64,000 nt of DNA. It comes from Burkholderiales bacterium. Its GTDB lineage: Bacteria; Pseudomonadota; Gammaproteobacteria; Burkholderiales; WYBJ01. Position numbers and translations under genes: made by a program. This document shows, piece after piece, positions 18,898 to 28,847 of this stretch (position 1 is the stretch's first letter; the number at the start of each line of letters is the position of its first letter). Under the pieces are notes generated by a model. That model had not been told where the DNA came from and searched no databases. It saw only the letters and a program-made list of their open reading frames with translations. The stretch lies in assembly GCA_020848435.1 (NCBI GenBank), contig JADLAC010000089.1:98124-162123 (forward strand), in the 5' to 3' direction.

Positions 18898-20442
18898 ATG
18901 GCGCGAACGGGGAGCGTGGATTCCACATCCAACAAGTGGCTCGTGACGGTCGCCGGCATGGCCGGCGCGATCGCCATGATCATGTCCTCGACCATCGCCA
19001 ACGTGGCCGTGCCCACCGTGATGGGCGCGTTCGGCGTGGGGCAGGACCAGGCGCAATGGCTCGCGACGGGATTCATCGCGACCATGGTTGCGAGTCAGCT
19101 CTTGTCCGCCTGGTTCGTGCGCGCGCTCGGCGTGCGCGGCGCGTTTCTCTTCATCAACGGCGTGTTCTTCGCCGGCACCGCGATCGCTTTTTTCAGCCCC
19201 AGCTTCGAGATGGTGGTGCTAGGGCGGGTGCTGCAAGGTTTTTCCGCTGGCATCGTGCAGCCGATGACCATGGCGCTCATCTTCGTGCAGTTTCCGCCGG
19301 AGCGCCGCGGCCAGGCGATGGGGGTGCACAGCATGGGCATTCAACTCGCGCCCATGCTCGGTCCTCTGATCGGAGGCTTGATCATCGACACCGTCGGCTG
19401 GCGCGAAATCTTCCTCGTGCCGGTGCCGATCTGCGCGCTGGCGGTCGTGCTTGGCATGCTCTATTTGCCCGGGCGCGAGGAACAGGGTGCGCCGCCCAAG
19501 TTCGACTGGGTCGGGTATTCGCTGCTGGTGACCTCGATCGGGACCTTGCTCGCGGCCGGCTCGAACGGACAGCGCTATGGCTGGGGCTCGGACGCGATCG
19601 CGCTGTTGCTGGTACTCGGCGTTGCCAGCGCGGGCGCGTTCGTCTGGTTGCAGTTGCGCTCGGCATCGCCGTTATTGGATTTCTCGCTGTTCAGGATCCC
19701 GCAGTTCACGTCCGCGGTCATCGTCGGATTCGTCTTCGGCCTGGGCAACTTCGCATCCAACTACCTGGTTCCGGTGACGGTGCAGGAGGTGCAGGGGTTG
19801 ACGCCCTTCCTGTCGGGACTGATGCTGGTGCCGGCAGGCGTGCTGGTGATCGCCGGCACGCCGCTCTTCGGTCGCATGGCGGACGTCTTTCCGGCCCATT
19901 GGATCGTGATTTGCGGATTGTGCCTGTTCGCGCTCGGCAACTACCTCATGAGCCGCACCGACGCGAATACCACCTTCCTGACCTTTGCGTGGCTGGTCAT
20001 CGTCGCCCGTTGCGGCATGGCGGTGCTGGTCCCCGCGCTCAGCACCTCCGCGCTCAAGGCGCTCACGAGCGAGCAACTGCACCGCGGCACCGGTACGATC
20101 AATTTCATTCGCCAGCTCGGGGGCTCGTGCGGCGTCGCCTCTCTGGTCGTGTTCATCGAGCAGCGCACGCAGTTCCATGTCGAGGCCATGGCGGCAACCC
20201 AGACGGCGGCCAACACGGCGAGCATGGAGCTGCTGTCGCGGGTGAGATCGTTGCTGATCGAGGCGGGCGTATCCGAAAATGTGCTTGGCCCTGCCGCGCT
20301 GCACTACCTCGGCGAAGTGATCGAGGCGCAGGCCTACGCGCGCGGCTTCAGCGACGGTTTTCTCATGATCACGGTCGTATTCATACTGGCGGTGATACCG
20401 GCGTGGACCATGGGCAAGAGCCGCACGCGAGCTGCAAGCTAG
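18898..20442 (+). CDS. MFS transporter, DHA2 (EmrB/QacA-like) family
   Basis: Multi-pass; MIMSSTIANVAVPTVMGAFGVGQDQAQWLATGFI, LGPLIGGLIIDTVGWREIFLV. Confidence 0.9.
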   Translation: MARTGSVDSTSNKWLVTVAGMAGAIAMIMSSTIANVAVPTVMGAFGVGQDQAQWLATGFIATMVASQLLSAWFVRALGVRGAFLFINGVFFAGTAIAFFSPSFEMVVLGRVLQGFSAGIVQPMTMALIFVQFPPERRGQAMGVHSMGIQLAPMLGPLIGGLIIDTVGWREIFLVPVPICALAVVLGMLYLPGREEQGAPPKFDWVGYSLLVTSIGTLLAAGSNGQRYGWGSDAIALLLVLGVASAGAFVWLQLRSASPLLDFSLFRIPQFTSAVIVGFVFGLGNFASNYLVPVTVQEVQGLTPFLSGLMLVPAGVLVIAGTPLFGRMADVFPAHWIVICGLCLFALGNYLMSRTDANTTFLTFAWLVIVARCGMAVLVPALSTSALKALTSEQLHRGTGTINFIRQLGGSCGVASLVVFIEQRTQFHVEAMAATQTAANTASMELLSRVRSLLIEAGVSENVLGPAALHYLGEVIEAQAYARGFSDGFLMITVVFILAVIPAWTMGKSRTRAAS

Positions 20443-20509
20443 CGCGCCGCGCACGCATGCAGAGCCGGACGAAGAAGCACGTGGTCGATCTTGCCGCCGG
20501 AGAGAAGGC

Positions 20510-20770
20510 ATGAATCGGGTGCAGCGCATACTGTCGGGTCCACGCTCGCTCGCCGATGTCGCGGACGCGCTCGAGCGGCACATCGGCGACGGCAGCGACG
20601 AGGCGCGGTGCAAGGAAGCCCTGGATGCCTTGCGCGCAATCCGCCGCGATAATCCGACCTATTACTTGCGCGCGGCTTTGCGCGCCCTGGACGAGGAGGC
20701 TACGGCTTGCGAGCTTGTGCGCAAGGTGATCGCGGTGCTGCGCAAGTGGCGCTTCTATTCCGGCACCTGA
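20510..20770 (+). CDS. Hypothetical protein (86 aa)
   Basis: Short ORF between same-strand genes; no recognised motif. Confidence 0.4.
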   Translation: MNRVQRILSGPRSLADVADALERHIGDGSDEARCKEALDALRAIRRDNPTYYLRAALRALDEEATACELVRKVIAVLRKWRFYSGT

Positions 20771-20927
20771 TCGGCCGGCAGGCGCGCGTGCTGCTCGTAC
20801 GCAGTATGACCAATCCTTATAGTGGTTTTCTATTTGCGCATTTTGCGCCGCATAGTACGGATGCTAGCATTGGTCGCGGTCCGCCACGAGCTCCTCTCGG
20901 CGGCGGTGTGACCGAAGGGAAGGTCCG

Positions 20928-21440
20928 ATGGATTTGAACAAAGACGACGTCCTCAAGATCCTCAAGATCATCGACGAGTCCGGTTACGACGAAGTACGCC
21001 TGGAGGTTGGCGATCTGAAGTTGCACGTGCAGAAAGCCGGCGCGGCCGGCCTGCCGGCGCAAGCGCCATCCCAGAATTTCGCTGCCAGCGCTGCACCTGC
21101 GGGCGTCCAGGCGAGCGTGAGCGCGCCTGCGGCAAAGGCGAGCGCGCCGGCCGCTCTCGCAGCTGCGCCGAGTTCCGCGGCGGAAACGATTCCTGCCGGC
21201 ATGATCGCCGTGCGTGCGCCGATGCTCGGTACGTTCTACCGTGCGCCCTCACCCGGCGAAAGACCGTTCGTCGAAGTAGGCGACGAGGTCGGTGCCGAGG
21301 ACACGGTCTGCCTGGTGGAGGTGATGAAGCTGTTCAATTCGATCAAGGCCGGCAGCGCGGGGCGAGTGACGAAGATCCTGGTCGAGAACGCGGCCATGGT
21401 CGAGCATGGTCAATTGCTCCTGCTGATCCAGCCCAAGTGA
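20928..21440 (+). CDS. Biotin carboxyl carrier protein (AccB-like)
   Basis: MDLNKDDVLKILKIIDESGYDEVRLEVGDLKLHV; Ala/Pro linker; biotinyl motif VEVMKLFNSI. Confidence 0.92.
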   Translation: MDLNKDDVLKILKIIDESGYDEVRLEVGDLKLHVQKAGAAGLPAQAPSQNFAASAAPAGVQASVSAPAAKASAPAALAAAPSSAAETIPAGMIAVRAPMLGTFYRAPSPGERPFVEVGDEVGAEDTVCLVEVMKLFNSIKAGSAGRVTKILVENAAMVEHGQLLLLIQPK

Positions 21441-21558
21441 TCGCGTTGCAACGCGACGCACGTGACCGGCGTGCGCGATGCCGGCAACAGGCGCTCGCTC
21501 GCATCCGTGGCGAGGTGGCGATCGCGGCGCCCTCGGCGTCGGGCTCGAGACAGTAGGC

Positions 21559-22953
21559 ATGCGACGCTTGTTCGTGGCAAACCGCGGCGAGATCGCGGTT
21601 CGAATCATCCGCGCCGCGCGCGCGCTGGGCCTGGAAACCGTCGTCGGTGTATCGGCGGCGGATCGGGATTCCCTGGCGGCGCGGCTCGCCGATCGTGCGG
21701 TCTGTATCGGACCGGCCGCGGCCGCTGAAAGCTATCTCAACATGGCGGCCGTCGTCACGGCAGCGCGCGGCACCGGCTGTGACGCACTGCATCCCGGCTA
21801 CGGCTTTCTGGCGGAACGCGCGACCTTCCAGCGCATGTGCGCGGAGCATGGCGTCACGTTCGTCGGGCCGTCGGCGGCGGCAATCGAAGCGATGGGCGAC
21901 AAGCTGCAGGCGCGGCGCATCGCGGTCCAGGCGGGCGTGCCCACGGTTCCTGGCACCGATCGCGTCGCACGCGCCGAGGATGCGATCGAGTTCGGCCGGC
22001 GCGCCGGCTATCCCTTCCTGTTGAAAGCGAGCGCGGGCGGCGGCGGGCGCGGCATGCGCATCGTGCGCGCCGCCGGCGACGTAGCGGCTGCGTTCGCCAG
22101 CGCCAGCGCCGAGGCCGGCGCCGCCTTCGGCGACCCGACGCTGTACATCGAACGCTTCATCGAGCGCGCGCGGCATATCGAGATCCAGGTGATCGGCGAT
22201 GTCCATGGCAACGTCGTCCATCTCGGCGAGCGGGATTGCTCCACCCAGCGCCGCCACCAGAAGCTGATCGAGGAGGCGCCCTCGCCGGTGCTCGACGACG
22301 CGCTGCGCGCCCGCATGGCCGAGGCGGCGGTGCGGCTGGCGCAACGCGTGCAATACTCGAGCGCGGGCACCGTCGAGTTCATTCTCGATAGCGATACCCG
22401 CGAGTTCTATTTCCTCGAGGTCAATACCCGCATCCAGGTGGAGCATCCGGTGACCGAGATGATCGCCGGGATCGACCTGGTCGCGGAGCAATTGCGCGTT
22501 GCGAGCGGCCTGCCGCTATCGATGCGCCAAGCCGACGTGCGCTTCACCGGCCATGCCATCGAATGCCGCGTCAACGCAGAGGCTTCCCATGACAACTTCA
22601 TGCCTTCGCCCGGCCGGTTGACCTCCTGGGAGCCGCCGCAGGGTGCGGGCGTGCGCGTCGATACGCATTGCTATCCCGGCTATTTCATCCCGCCGTTCTA
22701 CGATTCCATGATTGCCAAGCTGATCGTCCATGGCGCGGACCGCGGCGATGCGACGGCGCGCATGAGGCGCGCGCTCGATGAATTCGTGGTCGGGGGCGTC
22801 CATACCACTATTCCCTTTCACCAGGCCGTGCTGGCGCACCCGGATTTCGCACAGGCGCGTATCACCACGCGCTGGGTCGAGGAACACTTCATGGGGCCGG
22901 GCGCTCGATTCGATGTCGCAGCGTCGCCGCGGTCCGATCCAGCGCGCGCATGA
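21559..22953 (+). CDS. Biotin carboxylase (AccC-like)
   Basis: MRRLFVANRGEIAVRIIRAARALGLETV; KASAGGGGRGMRIV; FLEVNTRIQVEHPVTEMI. Confidence 0.93.
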   Translation: MRRLFVANRGEIAVRIIRAARALGLETVVGVSAADRDSLAARLADRAVCIGPAAAAESYLNMAAVVTAARGTGCDALHPGYGFLAERATFQRMCAEHGVTFVGPSAAAIEAMGDKLQARRIAVQAGVPTVPGTDRVARAEDAIEFGRRAGYPFLLKASAGGGGRGMRIVRAAGDVAAAFASASAEAGAAFGDPTLYIERFIERARHIEIQVIGDVHGNVVHLGERDCSTQRRHQKLIEEAPSPVLDDALRARMAEAAVRLAQRVQYSSAGTVEFILDSDTREFYFLEVNTRIQVEHPVTEMIAGIDLVAEQLRVASGLPLSMRQADVRFTGHAIECRVNAEASHDNFMPSPGRLTSWEPPQGAGVRVDTHCYPGYFIPPFYDSMIAKLIVHGADRGDATARMRRALDEFVVGGVHTTIPFHQAVLAHPDFAQARITTRWVEEHFMGPGARFDVAASPRSDPARA

Positions 22954-22990
22954 AGAAATCGGCGTCGAGCAACATGGAGGAGCGAAGGCC

Positions 22991-23959
22991 GTGAGCGTAT
23001 GCAAGCACATCAATGCCGGCATCGCCGCCGTCCTATCGATGGCCGCGACGATTGCCTGCGCGCAGACTTATCCGCACAAACCGATCCGCTTCATCTCTCC
23101 GGCCGCGCCCGGCGGGGGGTTCGACTTCGTGTGCCGCACCGTCGGCCCCAAGGTCGCGGAAGCGCTGGGGCAGCAGGTGCTGATCGACAACCGGGGCGGT
23201 GCCGGCGGCAATGTCGGCACCGCGCTCGCTTCGAAAGCCGCCGGGGATGGTTACACGATCGTGCTCGCCTACATCGGCACCATGGCGATCGCACCCTGGC
23301 TGTACAAGGAGCTCGGCTATCACCCGCTGCGCGACTTCGTGCACGTCACGCACCTGACATCGGTGCCCTTGCTCGCGGTCGTGCCGGCAGCGCTGCCGGT
23401 GCAGAACATCAAGGCGCTTGCGGCCTACGCCAAGGATCATCCCGGAAAGCTCGCGTTCGGATCGGCCGGCGCGTCCTCGCAGATGACCGGGGAGCTGTTC
23501 AAGATGTTGACCGACACCCAGATCACCCACGTTCCCTACAAGGGCGCCGCGCCCGCCACGCTGGATCTCGTGGCCGGACGCATCGCCATGGCATTCATGA
23601 GCCCGACGGCGACCACGCCGCACGTCAAGGCCGGGCGCCTGCGCGGTCTCGCGGTCACCGGCGAGACGCGCATCGGCGCGCTGCCCGAAGTACCCACCTC
23701 GCGCGAGGCGGGTTATCCGGGCCTCGAAGTCATGGACTGGTACGGCGTGTCCGCGCCGGCGAAGACGCCGAAAGCGGTGATCGCCAAGCTCAACGCCGAG
23801 CTCGCACGCGCGCTGCGCTTGCCCGAGGTCAAGGAGAAGCTCAACGCGGCCGGATATGAGACCGTGGGCAATACCGCCGAGGAGTTCACGGCCTACGTGC
23901 AAGTGGAATACAAGCGCTGGGGCGAAATCGTGAGGAAGGCGGGGGTGAGCGCCGAATGA
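22991..23959 (+). CDS. Tripartite tricarboxylate transporter substrate-binding protein (Bug family)
   Basis: YPHKPIRFISPAAPGGGFDFVCRTV, NRGGAGGNVGTALASKAAGDGYT, VPYKGAAPATLDLVAGRI; GTG start. Confidence 0.92.
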   Translation: MSVCKHINAGIAAVLSMAATIACAQTYPHKPIRFISPAAPGGGFDFVCRTVGPKVAEALGQQVLIDNRGGAGGNVGTALASKAAGDGYTIVLAYIGTMAIAPWLYKELGYHPLRDFVHVTHLTSVPLLAVVPAALPVQNIKALAAYAKDHPGKLAFGSAGASSQMTGELFKMLTDTQITHVPYKGAAPATLDLVAGRIAMAFMSPTATTPHVKAGRLRGLAVTGETRIGALPEVPTSREAGYPGLEVMDWYGVSAPAKTPKAVIAKLNAELARALRLPEVKEKLNAAGYETVGNTAEEFTAYVQVEYKRWGEIVRKAGVSAE

Positions 23960-23974
23960 TCCGGCCGGCAGAAG

Positions 23975-24060
23975 CGGGACAGACCACGTTTTCCGGCCGC
24001 GGAACATCAGCACCTGAAGATCGCAACGCGGGCGAATTGGGTCTTGCCCCGTCTGTCCCC
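23975..24060. repeat. Palindromic intergenic repeat, copy B
   Basis: gggacagac (23976-23984) / gtctgtccc (24051-24059) arms; interior aacatcagcacctgaa shared with copy C. Confidence 0.6.
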
Positions 24061-24089
24061 GTATTTCATTCTTATTGCAGAGACGACCG

Positions 24090-25553
24090 ATGCGCGAAGT
24101 AAGAGTGATCGATACGACCCTGCGCGATGCCCACCAGTGCTTGTGGGCGACGCGCATGACCACGGCCATGATGCTGTCGATGACCGATCGGCTGGACCGT
24201 GCGGGATTCGAGGCGGTGGATCTTCCCTGCGGCGCCGCGCACGTGGACGTGGCGGTGCGCTACTTGAAGGAGCACCCCTGGGAAAAGGTGCGCCTGTTGT
24301 GCCGCAGCGTGACCCGCACGCCCATGTACGGCGCGGTCCACAGCCGCAGCGGCACGGGCTTCAATGTTGTGCCCGATGATATCGGCCTGCTCTGGCTCGA
24401 ACGCCTCGCCGCCAACGGCATGAAGCGCGTTCGGATCTTCGATCCGCTGGCGGATCTCGACAACATCATTCCGTTGCTCAGGTTCGCCAAGAAGATCGGG
24501 GTGTACGCGGTCGGCACGCTCGCGTACAGCCACAGTCCCGTGCATACGGATGCGCTGTTCGCGGCCAACACCCGCGAGCTGATCGAGCGCGCCGGGGTCG
24601 ATGCGATACTGCTCAAAGACGCGGGCGGTTTGCTCACCCCGGACCGGATTCGCACGTTGATACCGGCACTGCGCGCGGTCATGCCGAAGGACATGCCGCT
24701 CGAGCTGCACAGCCACTGCGTGACGGGGCTCGCGCCGCTGGTCTATCTCGAGGGCGTGAAGCTCGGTGTCGACCGCGTCCATACCTCGATTGCGCCGCTT
24801 GCCAACGGCGAGGCGCAGCCGGCGACCCAGACGATCGTTCGCAACCTGCGCAGCCTGGGCTTCAAGGTCGAGCTGGACGACGCCATCATCGACGACTTGA
24901 GCGAGCATTTGCGCCTGATGGCCGAGCAGGAAGGCAAGCCCGTCGGCATACCGCTGGAGTACGACGCGTTCCATTACGAGCACCAGGTGCCCGGGGGAAT
25001 GCAATCCAACTTCCGCTTCTCGCTCGCCCAGGCCGGGCTGTCGCACAAGCTGCCCGAGGTGCTGCATGAATGCGCGCGCATACGCTCCGAGCTCGGCTGG
25101 CCGATCATGATCACGCCCTTCTCGCAGATCGTCGGCACCCAGGCGGTGCTCAATGTCGTCCATGGCGAGCGCTACCGGATCGTGCCGGACGAGGTGAAGA
25201 AGTACGCGCTGGGCTATTACGGCAAGCTGCTCGCGCCGGTGGAGCCGGGCATCCTCGACAAGATCGTCGCCAACGGCTCCAAGGCGATCGCGCTCACGCC
25301 CCCGCCGCTCGAGCCCGCGGTGCCGGGGCTGCGCAAGAAGTATCCGGACATCGGCGACGAGGAACGCTTGCTGCGCTACTCCTTTGCCGGATCGCAAGTC
25401 GACGAGATGCTCGCGGCCGGCCCGATCCCGACCGAATACCGCATCGACCAGCCGCTGGTGCGGCTGCTGCGCGCTATCGCCAGGCGCCCGCGCCTGGCGC
25501 GGGTTCACATCCAGACCAAGGAGCTGCGGCTGGATCTCAGCGCGACCGCCTGA
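24090..25553 (+). CDS. Pyruvate/oxaloacetate carboxylase-type carboxyltransferase (PycB/OadA-like)
   Basis: MREVRVIDTTLRDAHQCLWATRM; KRVRIFDPLADLDN; LLKDAGGLLTPDRI; LHSHCVTGLAPLVYL; motifs deviate from canonical pyruvate carboxylase. Confidence 0.87.
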   Translation: MREVRVIDTTLRDAHQCLWATRMTTAMMLSMTDRLDRAGFEAVDLPCGAAHVDVAVRYLKEHPWEKVRLLCRSVTRTPMYGAVHSRSGTGFNVVPDDIGLLWLERLAANGMKRVRIFDPLADLDNIIPLLRFAKKIGVYAVGTLAYSHSPVHTDALFAANTRELIERAGVDAILLKDAGGLLTPDRIRTLIPALRAVMPKDMPLELHSHCVTGLAPLVYLEGVKLGVDRVHTSIAPLANGEAQPATQTIVRNLRSLGFKVELDDAIIDDLSEHLRLMAEQEGKPVGIPLEYDAFHYEHQVPGGMQSNFRFSLAQAGLSHKLPEVLHECARIRSELGWPIMITPFSQIVGTQAVLNVVHGERYRIVPDEVKKYALGYYGKLLAPVEPGILDKIVANGSKAIALTPPPLEPAVPGLRKKYPDIGDEERLLRYSFAGSQVDEMLAAGPIPTEYRIDQPLVRLLRAIARRPRLARVHIQTKELRLDLSATA

Positions 25554-25580
25554 GACCTGCATCGAGATCGAAACGTGATG

Positions 25581-25650
25581 CGGGGACCACGTTTCCCGGT
25601 CGGAAAAACATCAGCACTTGAATACCGCAAAGCGGAAAGACGTGGTCCGC
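25581..25650. repeat. Palindromic intergenic repeat, copy C
   Basis: ggaccacgt (25584-25592) / acgtggtcc (25640-25648); interior aacatcagcacttgaa differs from copy B by one base. Confidence 0.6.
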
Positions 25651-25671
25651 GTTTTTCGTAGGAGGACTGAC

Positions 25672-26658
25672 ATGATTTTGCGCAAACGTCGTCTCATCGC
25701 GCAAGCCGGCGCCGGCATGGCGCTCGCAATCGCGGCCGCGCTCGGCGCGGCACAAAGCTATCCCGCACGCTCGCTCGTGATGGTCGTGCCCTATGCGCCC
25801 GGCGGGGCCGTCGACCTGGTGGGCCGGGTGACCGCGGCGCCGCTGTCGGAGCGCTTGGGGCATAACATCGCCGTGGAGAACGTGGGCGGGGCGAGCGGCA
25901 CGATCGGCACCGCCAAGGTCGTCGGCGCACGGCCCGACGGTTACACCCTGCTCATGGGCTCGGGCAGCGAAATCAGCATCGCCAAGCTGCTCAATCCCAA
26001 TGTCAGCTACGACGGCGAGCGCGACCTGGCGCCCGTTTCACTGGTCGGCACGGCGCCGATGCTGCTCGTCGGCGGCAGCAAGTTGAAGGCGGGTACGCTC
26101 GACGATCTGCTCGCCATCGCGCGCGCGCGTCCCGGCCAGCTCACCTATGCATCCCCGGGCATCGGCTCGCCGCTGCATCTGGCCGGCGAGCTGGTCAAGA
26201 TGCGGGGCGGCGTCGATATCGCGCACGTCCCCTACAAGGGCTCGGGGCCCGCCATGACGGATTTGCTCGGCGGCCAGATCGATCTCGCCGTCGCGGCCAT
26301 CTCGACCGCGTTGCCGCACGTCAATTCGGGCAAGCTGAAGGCATTCGGCGTGACCGAAGCCAAGCGCTCGCCGGTCGCGCCCAACATCCCGGCGCTGGCC
26401 GAGAACAAGAGCCTGCAAGGCGTCGATATCGGTGTCTGGTACGGCCTGTTCGCGCCCGCGAAGACGCCCGCAGCGATCGTCGAGCGCTTGCACAAGGAGG
26501 TGGTCGAAGCGCTCAAGAACACCAAGCTCGCCGCCACCCTGGGCGAACAAGGCATCTCGATCGCCGGCAGCACGCCCGCGGAGCTGCGCCAGTTCATTCG
26601 CAACGACACCGAGAAGTACCGCAAGATCGTGCAGTCGGCGAACATCCGGCTCGAATGA
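25672..26658 (+). CDS. Tripartite tricarboxylate transporter substrate-binding protein (Bug family)
   Basis: YPARSLVMVVPYAPGGAVDLVGRV, NVGGASGTIGTAKVVGARPDGYT, VPYKGSGPAMTDLLGGQI. Confidence 0.93.
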   Translation: MILRKRRLIAQAGAGMALAIAAALGAAQSYPARSLVMVVPYAPGGAVDLVGRVTAAPLSERLGHNIAVENVGGASGTIGTAKVVGARPDGYTLLMGSGSEISIAKLLNPNVSYDGERDLAPVSLVGTAPMLLVGGSKLKAGTLDDLLAIARARPGQLTYASPGIGSPLHLAGELVKMRGGVDIAHVPYKGSGPAMTDLLGGQIDLAVAAISTALPHVNSGKLKAFGVTEAKRSPVAPNIPALAENKSLQGVDIGVWYGLFAPAKTPAAIVERLHKEVVEALKNTKLAATLGEQGISIAGSTPAELRQFIRNDTEKYRKIVQSANIRLE

Positions 26659-26674
26659 CGCCGCAAGCAACGGA

Positions 26675-28585
26675 TCAGTGCATCGAGCGCTTGGCCAGGA
26701 TGCGCTCTAGCTGGTAGCCCTCGACTGGCTTCACCAAGTGCAGGTCGAAGCCCGCTTCCCTGGAGCGGGCCTCGTCATCGGGCTTGCCCCAGCCGGTCAC
26801 CGCGATGATGAGCGGCTGGCGTTCCGGGCGTTGCGCGCGCAGCCGCCGGGCGACCTCGAAGCCGTTCATGCCGGGCATACCGATATCGAGCAGAATGACG
26901 TCGGGACGCAAGAGCTCCGCCTCGCGCAAGGCTTCGATGCCGCTGTGCGCGACGTGCACCTCGCTACCGAGATGACGCAGGATCGCCGCGAGCATGGCGG
27001 CGGCATCGGCATTGTCGTCCACGACCAGCACGCGCCGTCGCACGTGCGACTGCGCCGGCCGTGAGCTCGATGGCTGCCGCGCGGGCGGCCACACTTCCGC
27101 CTTGAGCGGAAGCGAGACGAGGAATTCGGCGCCGTGGCCGAGTCCCTCGCTACGCGCTTCAATCCTGCCGTGGTGCAGCTCGACGATGCTGCGCGCGAGT
27201 GCGAGCCCTACGCCGAGGCCGGTACCGGCCCGGTCGACGTAGTCGTGGCCTTGCACGAACATCTCGAAGATCGCGCCGAGCAGGTCCGGGTCGATGCCGC
27301 GGCCGTTGTCGCGCACCGATATGACGACCTGCCGCGCCCCCTCTGCTTCCCGAATCCATGCCTTTACGCTGATCCGGCCGCCCGGGTCGGTGTAGCGCGC
27401 AGCGTTATTGAGGACATTGGTCAGCGCTTGGGTGAGCCGCATCGCATCGCCGTCCACGTACACCTCGCTGGACGGCATATCGACTTCCAGCTTGTGGCCC
27501 GCGGCATCGATGCCGGGCTGGGCAGCCTCCAGCGCGCGCGTCACCACCTCGACGATGTCGACGTCGCTCTTCTGCAAATCGAGCTTGCCGCGCGTGACGC
27601 GGCTGATGTCGAGCAGATCGTCGACGATGCGCGAAAGCTGGGCGCTTTGGCGGTCGATGGCCCGGCACAGCATGGGGAAGCTTTCGTCCTGCGGTTTCAC
27701 TTGCTCGAGCAGCCGCGCCGCGTTGCGGATGGGGGCCAGCGGGTTGCGCAGCTCGTGGGCCAGGATGGCAATGAAGTCGTTGACCCGCTTGGACGCGGTT
27801 TCCAGCGCGGCCGAGTGGTGCTGCTTGGTCACATCCTGGGTGACCTTGGCGAAGCCGCGCAGGTGGCCGTCGCTGTCGTAGAGGCTGGTGACGACGACCT
27901 GCGACCAGAATCTCGACCCGTCCTTGCGTACGCGCCAGCCCTGGTCCTCGGTGCGGCCATGCTGGCGGGCGAGCGCGAGATTCGACCAAGGCCTGCCGCT
28001 CGCAATGTCCTCCGGGGTGTAGAAGCGCGAATAGTGCTTGCCGATGATCTCGCTGGCCTCGTAACCCTTGATGCGGCGCGCTCCGAGGTTCCAGCTCGTC
28101 ACGATGCCGTCGGGGCTCAGCATGTAGATCGCATAATCCTCGACGCCCTCGACCAGCAGGCGAAACCGCTCTTCGCTTTCGCGTAGTTGCTCCTCCTGTC
28201 TCTTGCGCTCGGTGAGATCGCGCGTGATCTTGGAGAAACCGAGCAGCTGGCCGTTATCGTCGCGCAGCGCGGTGATCACCGCGTTGGACCAGAAACGGGT
28301 GCCGTCCTTGCGGATGCGCCAGCCTTCGTCCTCGTAGCGTCCCTCCATCGTGGCGCGCTTGAGCTCCTGCTGCGGCCACTGGCGCTTTCGATCCTCTTCG
28401 CCGTAGAAGATTTCGAAGTGTTGGCCGATGATTTCTTCGGCTTCGTAGAGCTTGATGCGCCGCGCGCCCGGATTCCAGCTCATGATGCGGCCCTCGGGAT
28501 CGAGCAGGAAGATCGCGTAGTCCTGCACGCGAGCAATCAAGAGCTCGAACAGCTTGCTGTCGGGGCGCATTTCAGTGTCGGGCAT
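26675..28585 (-). CDS. Hybrid sensor histidine kinase/response regulator with two tandem PAS domains
   Basis: Two PAS repeats (DYAIFLLDPEGRIMSWNPGARRIK / DYAIYMLSPDGIVTSWNLGARRIK), H-box LAHELRNPLAPIRNAARLL, HATPase motifs, C-terminal REC VLVVDDNADAAAML...VILLDIGMPGMNGFEV. Confidence 0.95.
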   Translation of the reverse strand: MPDTEMRPDSKLFELLIARVQDYAIFLLDPEGRIMSWNPGARRIKLYEAEEIIGQHFEIFYGEEDRKRQWPQQELKRATMEGRYEDEGWRIRKDGTRFWSNAVITALRDDNGQLLGFSKITRDLTERKRQEEQLRESEERFRLLVEGVEDYAIYMLSPDGIVTSWNLGARRIKGYEASEIIGKHYSRFYTPEDIASGRPWSNLALARQHGRTEDQGWRVRKDGSRFWSQVVVTSLYDSDGHLRGFAKVTQDVTKQHHSAALETASKRVNDFIAILAHELRNPLAPIRNAARLLEQVKPQDESFPMLCRAIDRQSAQLSRIVDDLLDISRVTRGKLDLQKSDVDIVEVVTRALEAAQPGIDAAGHKLEVDMPSSEVYVDGDAMRLTQALTNVLNNAARYTDPGGRISVKAWIREAEGARQVVISVRDNGRGIDPDLLGAIFEMFVQGHDYVDRAGTGLGVGLALARSIVELHHGRIEARSEGLGHGAEFLVSLPLKAEVWPPARQPSSSRPAQSHVRRRVLVVDDNADAAAMLAAILRHLGSEVHVAHSGIEALREAELLRPDVILLDIGMPGMNGFEVARRLRAQRPERQPLIIAVTGWGKPDDEARSREAGFDLHLVKPVEGYQLERILAKRSMH

Positions 28586-28847
28586 GGCCGATGAGAGCAG
28601 CCACCCGATTATGGTTCAGTGCCATGAGCTTTACGAGCAAAACGGCGCCCGCACACGCGCTGTACATGGTCGATCGATACTCCCGCGCAACACCGAGAGG
28701 GACCGCGAATCAAGACCGCGAGTTGCATAAACCATGCCCGGCGCGCGCCGCACTGCTCGACGGGGTTCAGGCGTCTTGGTCGCCGGGTTCGTGGCATAGT
28801 ATCGATTGCTCGCACGGGAGCGAAAACGAACAATTCAGGAGCAGCGC

